From positions 124,001 through 188,000 of the forward strand of contig NZ_RPFW01000009.1 in the NCBI RefSeq assembly GCF_007827045.1: a stretch of DNA of 64,000 bases. Direction: 5' to 3'. The number at the start of each line of letters is the position of its first letter. Position 1 is the first letter of the stretch. The notes beneath the pieces were generated by a model. That model had not been told where the DNA came from and searched no databases. It was given only the letters and a program-made list of their open reading frames with translations. A program made the translations under genes and the position numbers. Origin of the DNA: Trebonia kvetii (GTDB taxonomy: Bacteria; Actinomycetota; Actinomycetes; Streptosporangiales; Streptosporangiaceae). Positions 44,629 through 52,289 of the stretch are shown piece after piece.

Positions 44629-46443
44629 TCACGGCAGCGGCTCGGTGTCCGCGAGACGCCCGGTGCGATCGAGGTGCAGCCAGCGGGTGATCCCGATCGA
44701 GTGCAGGAACGGGACGTCGTGGCTGACGACCACGAGCGCGCCGCGGTAGCAGGACAGCGCCTGCGACAGCTGCCTGACCGAGGCGAGGTCGAGGTTATTG
44801 GTCGGCTCGTCGAGCAGCAGCAGTTGCGGCGGCGGGTCCGCCAGCAGCAGCGCGGCGAGGACCGCGCGGAACCGCTCGCCGCCGGACAGGCTTCCCGCCA
44901 CCTGGTCCGCCCGCGCGCCGCGGAACAGGAACCGCGCGAGCCCCGCCCGCACGTCGTTGACGGAGGCCCGGGGGGCAACCGCTCGCATGTTGTCCACCAC
45001 GGTGAGCTCGTCGTCCAGGATGTCGAGCCGCTGCGGCAGGTACCCGGACGCCGCGTTCCGCCGGACCATCACGGCGGCGAAGGTCCCGTCAGCCAGGGCC
45101 GTCCCCTCCGTGGCTTTCTCGTCCGGCGCCGCACCGCTGCGCGCGGTCGCGTCGAGGGTCCCGTCTAGCGATGCTCCGGCCAGCGTGCGCAGCAGCGTCG
45201 TCTTGCCCGCGCCGTTCGGGCCAGTGATCGCCACCCGCTCCGGCCCGCGGACGATCAGCTCCGCCAGTCGGCCAACGTCACCAGGCAGACCGTCTCCCGC
45301 GGCGTCGGCCGACCCGTTACCCGCGTCGGCCGAGCCGTCACCCGCGCCGGCCGAGCAGTCGCCGGCGTCGGCCGCCATGCCACTCGCGGCGTGCCACGGC
45401 GCCCACCGGCCGTCGAGGCCCTGCACTGTCAGTACTGTCCGGCCCGCGGGCACGGCGGTGCCCGGCAGCGAGATCCTGATCGCCGCGTCGTCGCGCAGCG
45501 CTTCCTCCGCCTCGCTCAGCCTGGCCCGCGCGTCCGCGATCCGCCCGAGCGCGACATCGCGCGACTTGCCCGCCGACACCTCCGCCGCCCGCTTGCGGGC
45601 GCCGGCGATGATCGGCGGCAGCGAGCCCGACGCGGCGAGCGCGCGGCCCATCCGGTCCCGCCGCGCCTGCTTGACCTGGTTCTCGATCAGGTCTCGCCGC
45701 TCGCGGCGCACGTCCGCCGCTGCCGAGGTGACCGCCCGCCGCGCCGCCGCCTGCTCGTTGGCAAGCATCTCCTCGTACGCCTCGAGGTTGCCGCCGTACA
45801 TCCGCAGCGACCCGCCTGACAGGTCCGCGATCTGATCGGCGCGCGCGAGCAGCGCGCGGTCGTGGCTGACGATCATCATCAGCCCCGGCCACGCCTCGAC
45901 CGCCGCGTACAGCCGGTGCCGCGCGTTCAGGTCCAGGTTGTTGGTCGGCTCGTCGAGCAGCAGCACCGACGGCCGCCGCAGCAGCAGGGCGGACATCGCG
46001 GTCAGCACCGTCTCCCCGCCGGACAGCCGGCCCACCGGGTCATCGAGCGACACGCGCGCCAGGCCGAGCCGCGCCAGCCACTCCCTGGCCCGGTCCTCGA
46101 CGTCCCAGTCGTCGCCGACCGCGTCGAAGGCCGCCTGGTCGACGCAGCCGGCCTCGATCGCCCGGATGGCGTCCCGTACCCGGGCGATGCCAAGCAGCGA
46201 GGCCACCGTGGCACCGACGTCGAGCGTGAGATTCTGCGGCAGGTAACCGATCTCGCCGGTCACCGTCAGCGACCCGCCGGACGGGCGCAGTTCGCCGGCG
46301 ATAAGCCGTAGCAGCGTGGACTTTCCTGACCCGTTCACGCCGATCAGGCCGGTCCGGCCGGGGCCAAAGGCGGCGTTGAGGGCGGAGAGCAGGACGCGCC
46401 CGTTCGGGAAGGAAAAAGACAAATCGGATAGGACGATAGACAT
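44629..46443 (-). CDS. ABC-F family ATPase (possible antibiotic-resistance type)
   Basis: 604 residues with two ATPase domains and no membrane segments, as in ribosome-associated ABC-F proteins. Domain 1: GVNGSGKST, RLSGGE, LLLDEPTNNLDL. A charged interdomain linker (residues about 210-300: EEMLANEQAAARRAVTSAAADVRRERRDLIENQVKQARRDR) would reach the tRNA exit or P-site. Domain 2: GPNGAGKTT, SLSGGERFRAVL, LLLDEPTNNLDLAS. A Gly/Ala/Asp repeat insertion precedes domain 2. ABC-F proteins release drugs or stalled tRNAs from ribosomes. ATG 46443 follows GGAGC, which may be sequestered by the upstream hairpin. The MFS gene next door suggests a resistance role. Confidence 0.9.
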   Translation of the reverse strand: MSIVLSDLSFSFPNGRVLLSALNAAFGPGRTGLIGVNGSGKSTLLRLIAGELRPSGGSLTVTGEIGYLPQNLTLDVGATVASLLGIARVRDAIRAIEAGCVDQAAFDAVGDDWDVEDRAREWLARLGLARVSLDDPVGRLSGGETVLTAMSALLLRRPSVLLLDEPTNNLDLNARHRLYAAVEAWPGLMMIVSHDRALLARADQIADLSGGSLRMYGGNLEAYEEMLANEQAAARRAVTSAAADVRRERRDLIENQVKQARRDRMGRALAASGSLPPIIAGARKRAAEVSAGKSRDVALGRIADARARLSEAEEALRDDAAIRISLPGTAVPAGRTVLTVQGLDGRWAPWHAASGMAADAGDCSAGAGDGSADAGNGSADAAGDGLPGDVGRLAELIVRGPERVAITGPNGAGKTTLLRTLAGASLDGTLDATARSGAAPDEKATEGTALADGTFAAVMVRRNAASGYLPQRLDILDDELTVVDNMRAVAPRASVNDVRAGLARFLFRGARADQVAGSLSGGERFRAVLAALLLADPPPQLLLLDEPTNNLDLASVRQLSQALSCYRGALVVVSHDVPFLHSIGITRWLHLDRTGRLADTEPLP

Positions 46444-46447
46444 GGTC

Positions 46448-46554
46448 AGCTCCGAAGAGAGGTCGCGGGCACGCGCCAGCACGGCGCGGCACTGGGGTCG
46501 ACCTCAGAGCTCCAAGCCACTCTCCGACTGCCGGGAATGAGACATGAACATCAT
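46448..46554 (-). promoter_or_regulatory. possible leader-peptide attenuator of the ABC-F gene
   Basis: On the minus strand a short frame, M-M-F-M-S-H-S-R-Q-S-E-S-G-L-E-L, runs from 46554 to its TGA at 46504-46506. Its end forms the 5' arm of a hairpin: 46499-46505 pairs with 46459-46465 (7 bp) and 46507-46511 pairs with 46448-46452 (5 bp). The second helix covers the GGAGC ribosome site of the ABC-F gene. A ribosome paused in the leader would free it. No good ribosome site precedes the leader itself. Confidence 0.4.
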
Positions 46555-46623
46555 GCGGGGAGGGCACGCCGCGCGCAACTGAGTTTTCCGTCCGATGCGG
46601 AGATTGATCTACCATCTCTACCC

Positions 46624-47679
46624 GTGGGTCCAGAGCTGATCGAGCGTGCCATCCGGTTGCGGCAGGGTCTCGGCGCGGCCGGTGGCCTGGCCGCCGCCAG
46701 CCAGTTCGTCGCCACCCAGCGGGGGCTGAGCCGCGCCGACCGTGGCCTCATCGCCGACTGGGAGGCCAACCATGTGCGCGGCGTCTTCGAGATCCGGTCC
46801 ATCGCGCGGCGAGACAACGCGGGCCAGGCCGTCATCGCGCTCAACCTGGTCGACGACCTCGACTACCGGATCTACGGGCTCTCAACCGCGCCGAGTACGG
46901 TCTCGCCGGGAGCGGTGACACCAGAATCCGGGGGCTTCTTCGCTGGCACGATGCTGCCGCTCACGGAGGACGACTCGGCGTGGCTCGTGGCCGGTGACGA
47001 GATCGGCTACCCGAAGGCTGACGCGCGGCAGGTCGCCAGGCTGGCGATCGACCTGGCCACCCGCGAGCCGGACTTGGTCTTCCGCAACCAGGAGAAGGCC
47101 AGGCAGGGCTGGGTGTACATGCGCCGGGACCGGGAGGAGTTCGTCGCGTTCTTCGGCGCAGACGAACTGGTGCTGCCCACCCCGGAGGCGGAGGGTCGGC
47201 TCAACGCCTACTACAAGATGCGCCGCGACTCCGCTCTCGCGGCCCGTGGTCGGCACCGCGCGGTCAGCGATACGGGCGAGACAACGTTCGTGATGCCGGA
47301 TGGATTCTTCGAGTTCGACACCGTCGGCATCATCTACGACGAGCTCGACGGGTTCGTCGTGGTGCCCGAGTACGGCATGCTGCGCGCGATGTTCGCCGAC
47401 CCGTCGCTCGCCGCTGACCCGCAGCACGCCAACGTGCTCCGCGCCTACCTGCGCGAGGACAGCATCCCGCCGCTGCCGCTGCGCCGGATGGCCGCGGCCT
47501 ACCCGGACGGCGTCGACGCCGTGTTCCGCCGGGTGCTCGGCAACAGGGCCTTCAGCTGGCGCCAGAACGGTGACACCCTGCTCAGGAAGCGCAAGCCCGG
47601 CTACTACGAGGCGGAGCCCGCCCCCGGCGTCGCGGTGCTCAGCGACAGGGTCATGGCGCTGGCCAGGGGCGCCAGCTAG
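46624..47679 (+). CDS. uncharacterised protein
   Basis: I do not recognise the family. The 351-residue product (GTG 46624, or from 46537 as 380 residues) has balanced composition with many aromatic and charged residues, for example NLVDDLDYRIYGLSTAP, GWVYMRRDREEFVAFFGADELVLPTPEAEGRLNAYYKMRR and FFEFDTVGIIYDELDGFVVVPEYGMLRAMF, so it is a real soluble protein. No signal peptide or membrane helix. The first about 55 residues look helical (ELIERAIRLRQGLGAAGGLAAASQFVATQRGL). It is divergent from the ABC-F gene and convergent with the TetR gene, whose open frame continues antisense through it. Confidence 0.7.
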   Translation: MGPELIERAIRLRQGLGAAGGLAAASQFVATQRGLSRADRGLIADWEANHVRGVFEIRSIARRDNAGQAVIALNLVDDLDYRIYGLSTAPSTVSPGAVTPESGGFFAGTMLPLTEDDSAWLVAGDEIGYPKADARQVARLAIDLATREPDLVFRNQEKARQGWVYMRRDREEFVAFFGADELVLPTPEAEGRLNAYYKMRRDSALAARGRHRAVSDTGETTFVMPDGFFEFDTVGIIYDELDGFVVVPEYGMLRAMFADPSLAADPQHANVLRAYLREDSIPPLPLRRMAAAYPDGVDAVFRRVLGNRAFSWRQNGDTLLRKRKPGYYEAEPAPGVAVLSDRVMALARGAS

Positions 47680-48639
47680 TCTCGAGCGCCAGTCGGCCCA
47701 GGGCGTTACCGTGCGGGCTAAGACCGCGGGCGGGCTGAAGTCCGGGTCAAGCTCGAAGAACGCGTCGAGCACTCCCAGGTAGCCGAGGGCGGCGAGGCTC
47801 CACTCGGTCGGCTCGCCGTGCAGGCCGGGGCCGGGAATGGAGACGTTGAGCAGCCGGTCCACCATGACGGCGTCGGCGGCGCCGTCCAACTCGGCGCCGG
47901 CCGGGGCCGTCCCGGAGCCAGGACCGGCAGGGACCGTCCCTGCTGCGGCGGGGTCCGGTGCGGCGGACTCGCCGTCCGGGCTGGCGAGCGCGGCCTGGAC
48001 CTGGACATTGCGCATCGCTAGGGACTGGATGAACAGGCCGCCTGCCAGCTGCACGTGGTCGAGCGTGTAGGCGGGATCGCGCAGCCGCAGCCCGAGCACC
48101 GCGGACAACTGGCCGAGGATGGTGACCATCGACTCCCGCGCCGCCCGCTGCGAGTCGCCGAGCGCGGCGGCGATCCGCTGCCGCGCGGCGCTGCCGCGGG
48201 TGGAGCCGAGGGTGGCGATCAGCGCCATGCGCAGCCGCCACTGCACGGAATCGGTCAAGGTGGCGTAGTTGTGCGTCGCGACGACCCGGACGATCTCGCA
48301 CAGCAGCGCGCGGCGGCCGGACGGGGTGGCGAGCAGTTCCGCGTTGTCGGTGAGGATCTGCCCGACCGCGTCGTACGTCCGGGGGTCGAGCACCGGCCGG
48401 TCACGGAACCAGCTTCCGCTACCGGCCAGGTAAACGAGCAGGTCGTCGATGTAGTCCTCGCGGTAGGCCCACATCCGGTACACCGAGCTGCGCGGCACCC
48501 TGGCCCGCTGGATGACCTCTTCGAGGCGTAGGTGCTCGATGGTGAGAGCCGCGCCTACCTCCTCCGCGAGCTCACGCCCTGCGTCGAGCATCCGCTGCCT
48601 GACCTCTTCCGCCGGTACTCGTTCCGGCCGGGCCGTCAT
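46882..48639 (-). CDS. TetR family regulator, frame running on antisense of its neighbour
   Basis: The N-terminal DNA-binding domain reads VRQRMLDAGRELAEEVGAALTIEHLRLEEVIQRARVPRSSVYRMWAYREDYIDDLLVYL, a TetR-type helix-turn-helix. Convincing protein sequence continues to about 47700 (LGVLDAFFELDPDFSPPAVLAR; 313 residues), including a Pro/Ala/Gly-rich insertion. Beyond that there is no in-frame stop until 46882, and the frame is only the complement of the neighbouring gene. The likely natural stop (TAA or TAG near 47680-47735) is present one frame over, suggesting a small indel near the 3' end. Confidence 0.7.
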   Translation of the reverse strand: MTARPERVPAEEVRQRMLDAGRELAEEVGAALTIEHLRLEEVIQRARVPRSSVYRMWAYREDYIDDLLVYLAGSGSWFRDRPVLDPRTYDAVGQILTDNAELLATPSGRRALLCEIVRVVATHNYATLTDSVQWRLRMALIATLGSTRGSAARQRIAAALGDSQRAARESMVTILGQLSAVLGLRLRDPAYTLDHVQLAGGLFIQSLAMRNVQVQAALASPDGESAAPDPAAAGTVPAGPGSGTAPAGAELDGAADAVMVDRLLNVSIPGPGLHGEPTEWSLAALGYLGVLDAFFELDPDFSPPAVLARTVTPWADWRSRLAGAPGQRHDPVAEHRDAGGGLRLVVAGLALPEQGVTVLAPAEGPVAEHPAEHGVDAVRVGRGHPAQRQRRDAVLAQVGAEHVGVLRVSGERRVGEHRAQHAVLGHHDEPVELVVDDADGVELEESIRHHERCLARIADRAVPTTGRESGVAAHLVVGVEPTLRLRGGQHQFVCAEERDELLPVPAHVHPALPGLLLVAEDQVRLAGGQVDRQPGDLPRVSLRVADLVTGHEPRRVVLRERQHRASEEAPGFWCHRSRRDRTRRG

Positions 48640-48717
48640 GGCGTGCCACACCCCTCGCCGCTGGTGTCCCAAATGAAACGAATTATGACTAACGCTACCC
48701 TGTGCGCGGACCGCCAC

Positions 48718-48739
48718 GAGACATTAGACTTGGTGTCTC
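48718..48739 (-). promoter_or_regulatory. inverted repeat upstream of the TetR gene
   Basis: GAGACA (48718-48723) and TGTCTC (48734-48739) form a perfect inverted repeat with a 10-base spacer, about 80 bases upstream of the TetR start. This is typical of an autoregulatory operator. Confidence 0.5.
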
Positions 48740-48788
48740 AACGGACCTGCGGGCGGGGGATCCGGGCGGCCCTTTGAGGGGGAGGGCC

Positions 48789-48832
48789 GAGGCCGGCCGG
48801 ACGCGGGCACAGTCTCGCGTCCGGCCGGCCTC
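48789..48832. terminator. 17-bp stem-loop
   Basis: A perfect 17-bp stem (48789-48805 with 48816-48832) encloses a 10-base loop. It stands alone between the TetR promoter region and the structured repeat and looks like a terminator or insulator. Confidence 0.6.
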
Positions 48833-49053
48833 TGTTTGCGCGCCCGATGGCAAAGGGCGCCATCGTATCGGGCGCGCAAACAGACAACCTCCCGGGGGGA
48901 CGACCCCCCGTACCCCCCGAGGTCCGCGCGGCGACCCGATGGCAAAGGGCGCCATCGTATCGGGCGCGCAAACAGACAACCTCCCGGGGGGACGACCCCC
49001 CGTACCCCCCGAGGTCCGCGCGGCGACCCGATGGCAAAGGGCGCCATCGTATC
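48831..49053 (+). repeat. structured repeat element, tandem 92-bp units
   Basis: An 18-bp perfect stem (48831-48848 with 48867-48884) with an 18-base loop starting GGCAAAGGGCGCCATCGT is followed by a C/G-run segment (CCCGGGGGGACGACCCCCC). The unit from 48846 repeats at 48938 and partly at 49030, period 92. A related single copy lies inverted at 63645-63746. Confidence 0.88.
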
Positions 49054-49200
49054 TGGCCGCCCCGCTGCGGCGGCTGTCGCCGGGAGCCGCGCCGCCGCGC
49101 GGACAAGATCTACGGGACTTTGTGCCTCTTAATTTACGCGTCATCGCTCCCTAGAATTGCTCGCCACGAGGCAGTCTGGGCTGGGAAGAGGTGCAATCGC

Positions 49201-50186
49201 ATGCGGAGACTATGGGGTCTGCGGACAGCGGCAGCGGCGGGCGGCGTCGCCGCGGTGGCCATCGCTGCCGCGGCGAGCGGAGCCAGTGCCGTGAGCGGCC
49301 CGGGCACTTCCGCCGTCGCGCATTCCGCAGCGATAAGTACCGGGTACCAGGTCAAGGGTGAGCTCTCACCGCGGTGGCCGCCACGTCGGCAGGCAACGCC
49401 TGGGCGGTCGGCGAGACCGGTACGCCGAAGGGGCCGACCACCAGCTACGTGCTGCACTGGAACGGCAAGGCCTGGAGCGTGCAGCGCAGCCCCGCCCCGG
49501 TGCGCTACGCCTATTACACCGGCGTCGCCGCCTCCGGCTCTGACGCCTGGATCACCGGGCTCAGCACCGGCCAGCCCGGCGTCGAGCCGCCAGCCGGGCT
49601 CGCCGTGCACCGGACAGGCGGCACGTGGCAGTCCGTCACCTTTCCCGGCGTAGCGTCGACCGCCCTGTACGGCGTGGCGTTCAGCGGCAAGAACGCGGCG
49701 TGGGCCGCCGGCTGCGTGTGCTACGGCTCCTCCGCCGAGTCCGGCGTCGTGCTGCACTGGACGGGTACCCAGTGGAAGGTGGCTGGCCGGCTCTTCGACG
49801 CCCTGCCGGAAGCCGTCGCGGTGGGCCCGGGCGGCCAGGCGTGGCTTGTCGGCCATGACCCAGCGGGCGCCAACGGCGACGGAGGGTTCAGCGCGCACTG
49901 GAACGGCAAGACGTGGCGCTTCGTCGCCGTGCCCCGCGCGACCGGCAGCCTGCTGCACGGCGTCGCCTACTTCCCCGGCGGCACCGTCTGGGCGGTTGGC
50001 TCCCGGTCCGGCAAGGACGTGCCGTTCATCGTGCGCTGGACAGGGAAGGCCTGGACGCAGGTCCCCGTGCCCGGCGGTCGTCAGTTGCAAGCGGTATCCG
50101 GCGACGCGGCGAACGACGGCTGGGCTGTCGGCGGCGACGGTAAGACCACGACGATCCTGCACTGGAACGGCAAGGCGTGGGGCTGA
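49201..50186 (+). pseudogene. secreted propeller-like protein, frameshifted
   Basis: ATG 49201 encodes a Sec signal (RRLWGLRTAAAAGGVAAVAIAAAASGASA), and the frame stays sensible to VKGEL. An extra TC in GAGCTCTCACC (49362-49370) then shifts the frame. Two bases fewer would give LTAVAATSAGNAWAVGETG and an open frame of 327 residues to 50186. The body has repeated propeller blades of the form A-W-A-V-G ... VLHWNGKAWSV, as in the paralogues at 51098-53426. The CTCTC run may allow slippage, or the gene may be dead. Confidence 0.75.
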
Positions 50187-50213
50187 CCGAAACGGGCGCG
50201 TCGCTCGTTTGAG

Positions 50214-50245
50214 TGAGTGCCGTCGGGCCGGCCCGACGGCACTCA
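50214..50245. terminator. perfect 16-bp palindrome between convergent genes
   Basis: Positions 50214-50229 and 50230-50245 are exact complements with no loop, between the frameshifted propeller gene and the NAD(P)-binding gene. It probably terminates both. Confidence 0.65.
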
Positions 50246-50275
50246 GCTGGCCGCGAGACGGGCCACGGAGGCTGG

Positions 50276-50938
50276 CTAGTAGGCGACGGTGAAGCGGGTG
50301 CGGTGGTGCTTGGGGCTGTCGATCTCGTCGACGAAGGCCAGGGCGTAGTCGGCGCCGGAGATCTCCGACTTGCCCTGCTCATCGGTCAGCAGAATGTCGC
50401 CGCCGGTGCGGTAATTGCCGGTCGGCTGGCCGGGGTTGTAGGACCCGAACGCGGCGGCGGGGGAGACGAAGAACCAGTCGGCACCCGTCGTGTCGGCGCG
50501 CAGATCCTCGAGGGCGTCGGCCGCGCTGCCCGCCTCGCCCTTGAACTGCGCGGGGAATTCCGGGGTGTCAAGCAGCCGTGGGCCGCCCTCGGCGACGAGG
50601 AGCGACGCCGCGCCGCCGGCCACGCCGAGCCGGGCGCCGTGCTTCGCGGCGGCGGCGGTCAGCGAGGGGAGCGCGTCGGCGAGCCGGACGTCGCCCTCGC
50701 CGCTGCCGCCTGGGCCGAAGCGGATCGCCACCACGATCACGTCCGCCTCGGCCGCGACCGACTCGACGAACGCCGCGTCGTGCACGTCGCCCTGCCGGAA
50801 CACGAGCCCGTCCGCCGCGGTGGCGTCGGCCGTGGCCTTCCTGGCGACGGCGATGACCCGGTGCCCGCGGCCAAGCGCCTCGTCCCTGATGGCGGACCCC
50901 GCGTACCCGGTCCCGCCGAAAATCGCGATCGTCGTCAT
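50276..50938 (-). CDS. NAD(P)-binding (NmrA/SDR-like) protein
   Basis: 220 residues from ATG 50938 (GGGAGAGG upstream). Atypical short-chain dehydrogenase with the N-terminal dinucleotide loop IAIFGGTGYAGSAIRDEALGRGHRVIAVARK and acidic GDVHDAA. ADWFFVSPAAAFGSYNPGQPTGNYR lies in the substrate side, and there is no YxxxK. Such NAD(P)H-binding proteins include quinone-related reductases and sensor proteins. It is downstream of the two propeller genes but separated by a strong hairpin. Confidence 0.85.
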   Translation of the reverse strand: MTTIAIFGGTGYAGSAIRDEALGRGHRVIAVARKATADATAADGLVFRQGDVHDAAFVESVAAEADVIVVAIRFGPGGSGEGDVRLADALPSLTAAAAKHGARLGVAGGAASLLVAEGGPRLLDTPEFPAQFKGEAGSAADALEDLRADTTGADWFFVSPAAAFGSYNPGQPTGNYRTGGDILLTDEQGKSEISGADYALAFVDEIDSPKHHRTRFTVAY

Positions 50939-51033
50939 AGACCTCTCCCGTTCTCTCGATAGCCGCGGCCGTCCCAACGAGGCCCGCAGATAGTCAGCAA
51001 TCGGAAATCGCCGGAGAATATTTCTGGGAAACG

Positions 51034-51068
51034 TCGCGATCTCGCATCCGCCGGATGCGAGATCGCGA
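51034..51068. terminator. 16-bp stem-loop between propeller gene and NmrA-like gene
   Basis: TCGCGATCTCGCATCC (51034-51049) pairs perfectly with 51053-51068 around a 3-base GCC loop. It lies 30 bases past the stop of the 51098 gene. No T tract. Confidence 0.65.
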
Positions 51069-51097
51069 TGCTCTCTGCTAACGCCAGGATCTGCCAG

Positions 51098-52210
51098 CTA
51101 CGAAAACTGCAGGATGACCGCCACCTGGTTGACGCCTGGCTGTGCCGCCTTGAAGGTGGAACCGCTGGCGAGCTGCGCCCCGGTGCCAGGGATGCGGGAG
51201 ATCGACACGACGGAGATTGCCAGTGGGTTGCCCGGCAGCGCGACCGGGGTCAGCTTGCCGCCCGCGAAGTGCAGCATGAACGACTTCTGGCCGTCGACGC
51301 CCGGGAAGGGAAGCCAAAGGCCGCCCTTGCCGTCGGTGCTGATCTGCTGCGAGCCGCCGGTGCTCATGCTGCCGTAGCCGAACTTGGGCGACGACGCGAC
51401 CTTCTTCCAGCCGACCCCGTTGAAGTGCAGGATCACCGTCGGGCCGCCCTCGTCTTGGAGGTTGCCGTTGCCGATCGCGTACACGTTGGTCGGCGACAGG
51501 GCGACGATCCCGGTGACCGCGGGGAAGTTCAGTTGCTGCTTCGCCGGGAGCAGCGACTTGAGGTTGGTGCCCGCCCACTTGCTGCCGTTGTAGTGGTACA
51601 CCTTGGTGCCGCTGAAGGCCCAGGCGTTGGTCGCCGACAGCGCGCTGCCGCCCTGCAGGCCCTTGCCTGTCAGCTTCCAGGCGTGCCCGTTAAAGTGCCA
51701 GGCGCCGAGCGCCGGCATGCCGAAGAAGTCCGCGCCGAACACCCAGATGTCGTTCTTGCCCGCGACCGACGCGCCGCCGATCTGGGCGCCGAACGTCTTG
51801 GCGACCGACCAGGCCTTGCCGTTATAGTGCAGCACCCGCGAGACGCCGTTGATCTGCGAGGCGAACGCCCACACGTCGGACGGCGAGTTCGCGCCCGCGG
51901 TCACCACGGTCTCGTTCTTCTTGCCGGGGAACGCCTTGTCCTGCGCCCAGGTGGCGCCGCTGCGCCGCCACGCGGTGTCGGCGCTGAGGGTGTTGAACTG
52001 GCCGCCGAACGCCCAGCCCGACGTCTTGCCGGTCGCGACCACCTCGGTGAACACGCCCTGGTTGGTCTTGACCGACTTGACCACGTGCCATGTCGGCGAC
52101 GCAGGCGCCGCCGACGCGGCGGGAGCGGCCAGCGCGACCATCGCGGCGCCCGCGGCCGCGGTCGCGGCGACGAGCCACGCGCGCCCGCGCCTATTCCTCA
52201 TTCGTGCCAT
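51098..52210 (-). CDS. secreted propeller-like protein, paralogue 2
   Basis: 370 residues. N-terminal Sec signal with basic start (RMRNRRGRAWLVAATAAAGAAMVALAAPAASAAPA). The mature part has repeated blades such as SPSDVWAFASQINGVSRVLHYNGKAWSVAKTF, GKNDIWVFGADFFGMPALGAWHFNGHAWKL, SATNAWAFSGTKVYHYNGSKWAGTN and SPTNVYAIGNGNLQDEGGPTVILHFNGVGWKKV. The blade pattern is A-W-x-F/V-G then V-L-H-Y/F-N-G-x-x-W. No catalytic residues seen. It shares its layout with the gene at 52290-53426, 79 bases upstream, so the pair is a tandem duplicate. Confidence 0.85.
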   Translation of the reverse strand: MARMRNRRGRAWLVAATAAAGAAMVALAAPAASAAPASPTWHVVKSVKTNQGVFTEVVATGKTSGWAFGGQFNTLSADTAWRRSGATWAQDKAFPGKKNETVVTAGANSPSDVWAFASQINGVSRVLHYNGKAWSVAKTFGAQIGGASVAGKNDIWVFGADFFGMPALGAWHFNGHAWKLTGKGLQGGSALSATNAWAFSGTKVYHYNGSKWAGTNLKSLLPAKQQLNFPAVTGIVALSPTNVYAIGNGNLQDEGGPTVILHFNGVGWKKVASSPKFGYGSMSTGGSQQISTDGKGGLWLPFPGVDGQKSFMLHFAGGKLTPVALPGNPLAISVVSISRIPGTGAQLASGSTFKAAQPGVNQVAVILQFS

Positions 52211-52289
52211 GTCCCCGATCCTTTCTGTACGCCGATTCCTCCTGGCCGCTGGCGAGAGCGGCCAGGCCCGCTCAGTCGTGCTGGCCGCA

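Noticed and set aside
46882..47690. C-terminal extension of the TetR protein as real coding sequence
   Set aside because: It reads as antisense of a protein-like plus-strand gene and has no recognisable domain. It is kept only as the open frame within the TetR entry.
48838..49053. Repeats as a CRISPR array
   Set aside because: The 92-bp units are directly adjacent with no unique spacers, and no cas genes are near.
48847..49653. Plus-strand frame through the 92-bp repeats into the propeller signal peptide
   Set aside because: The first part only translates the repeats (repeated Arg/Pro/Gly peptides). The real start is ATG 49201.
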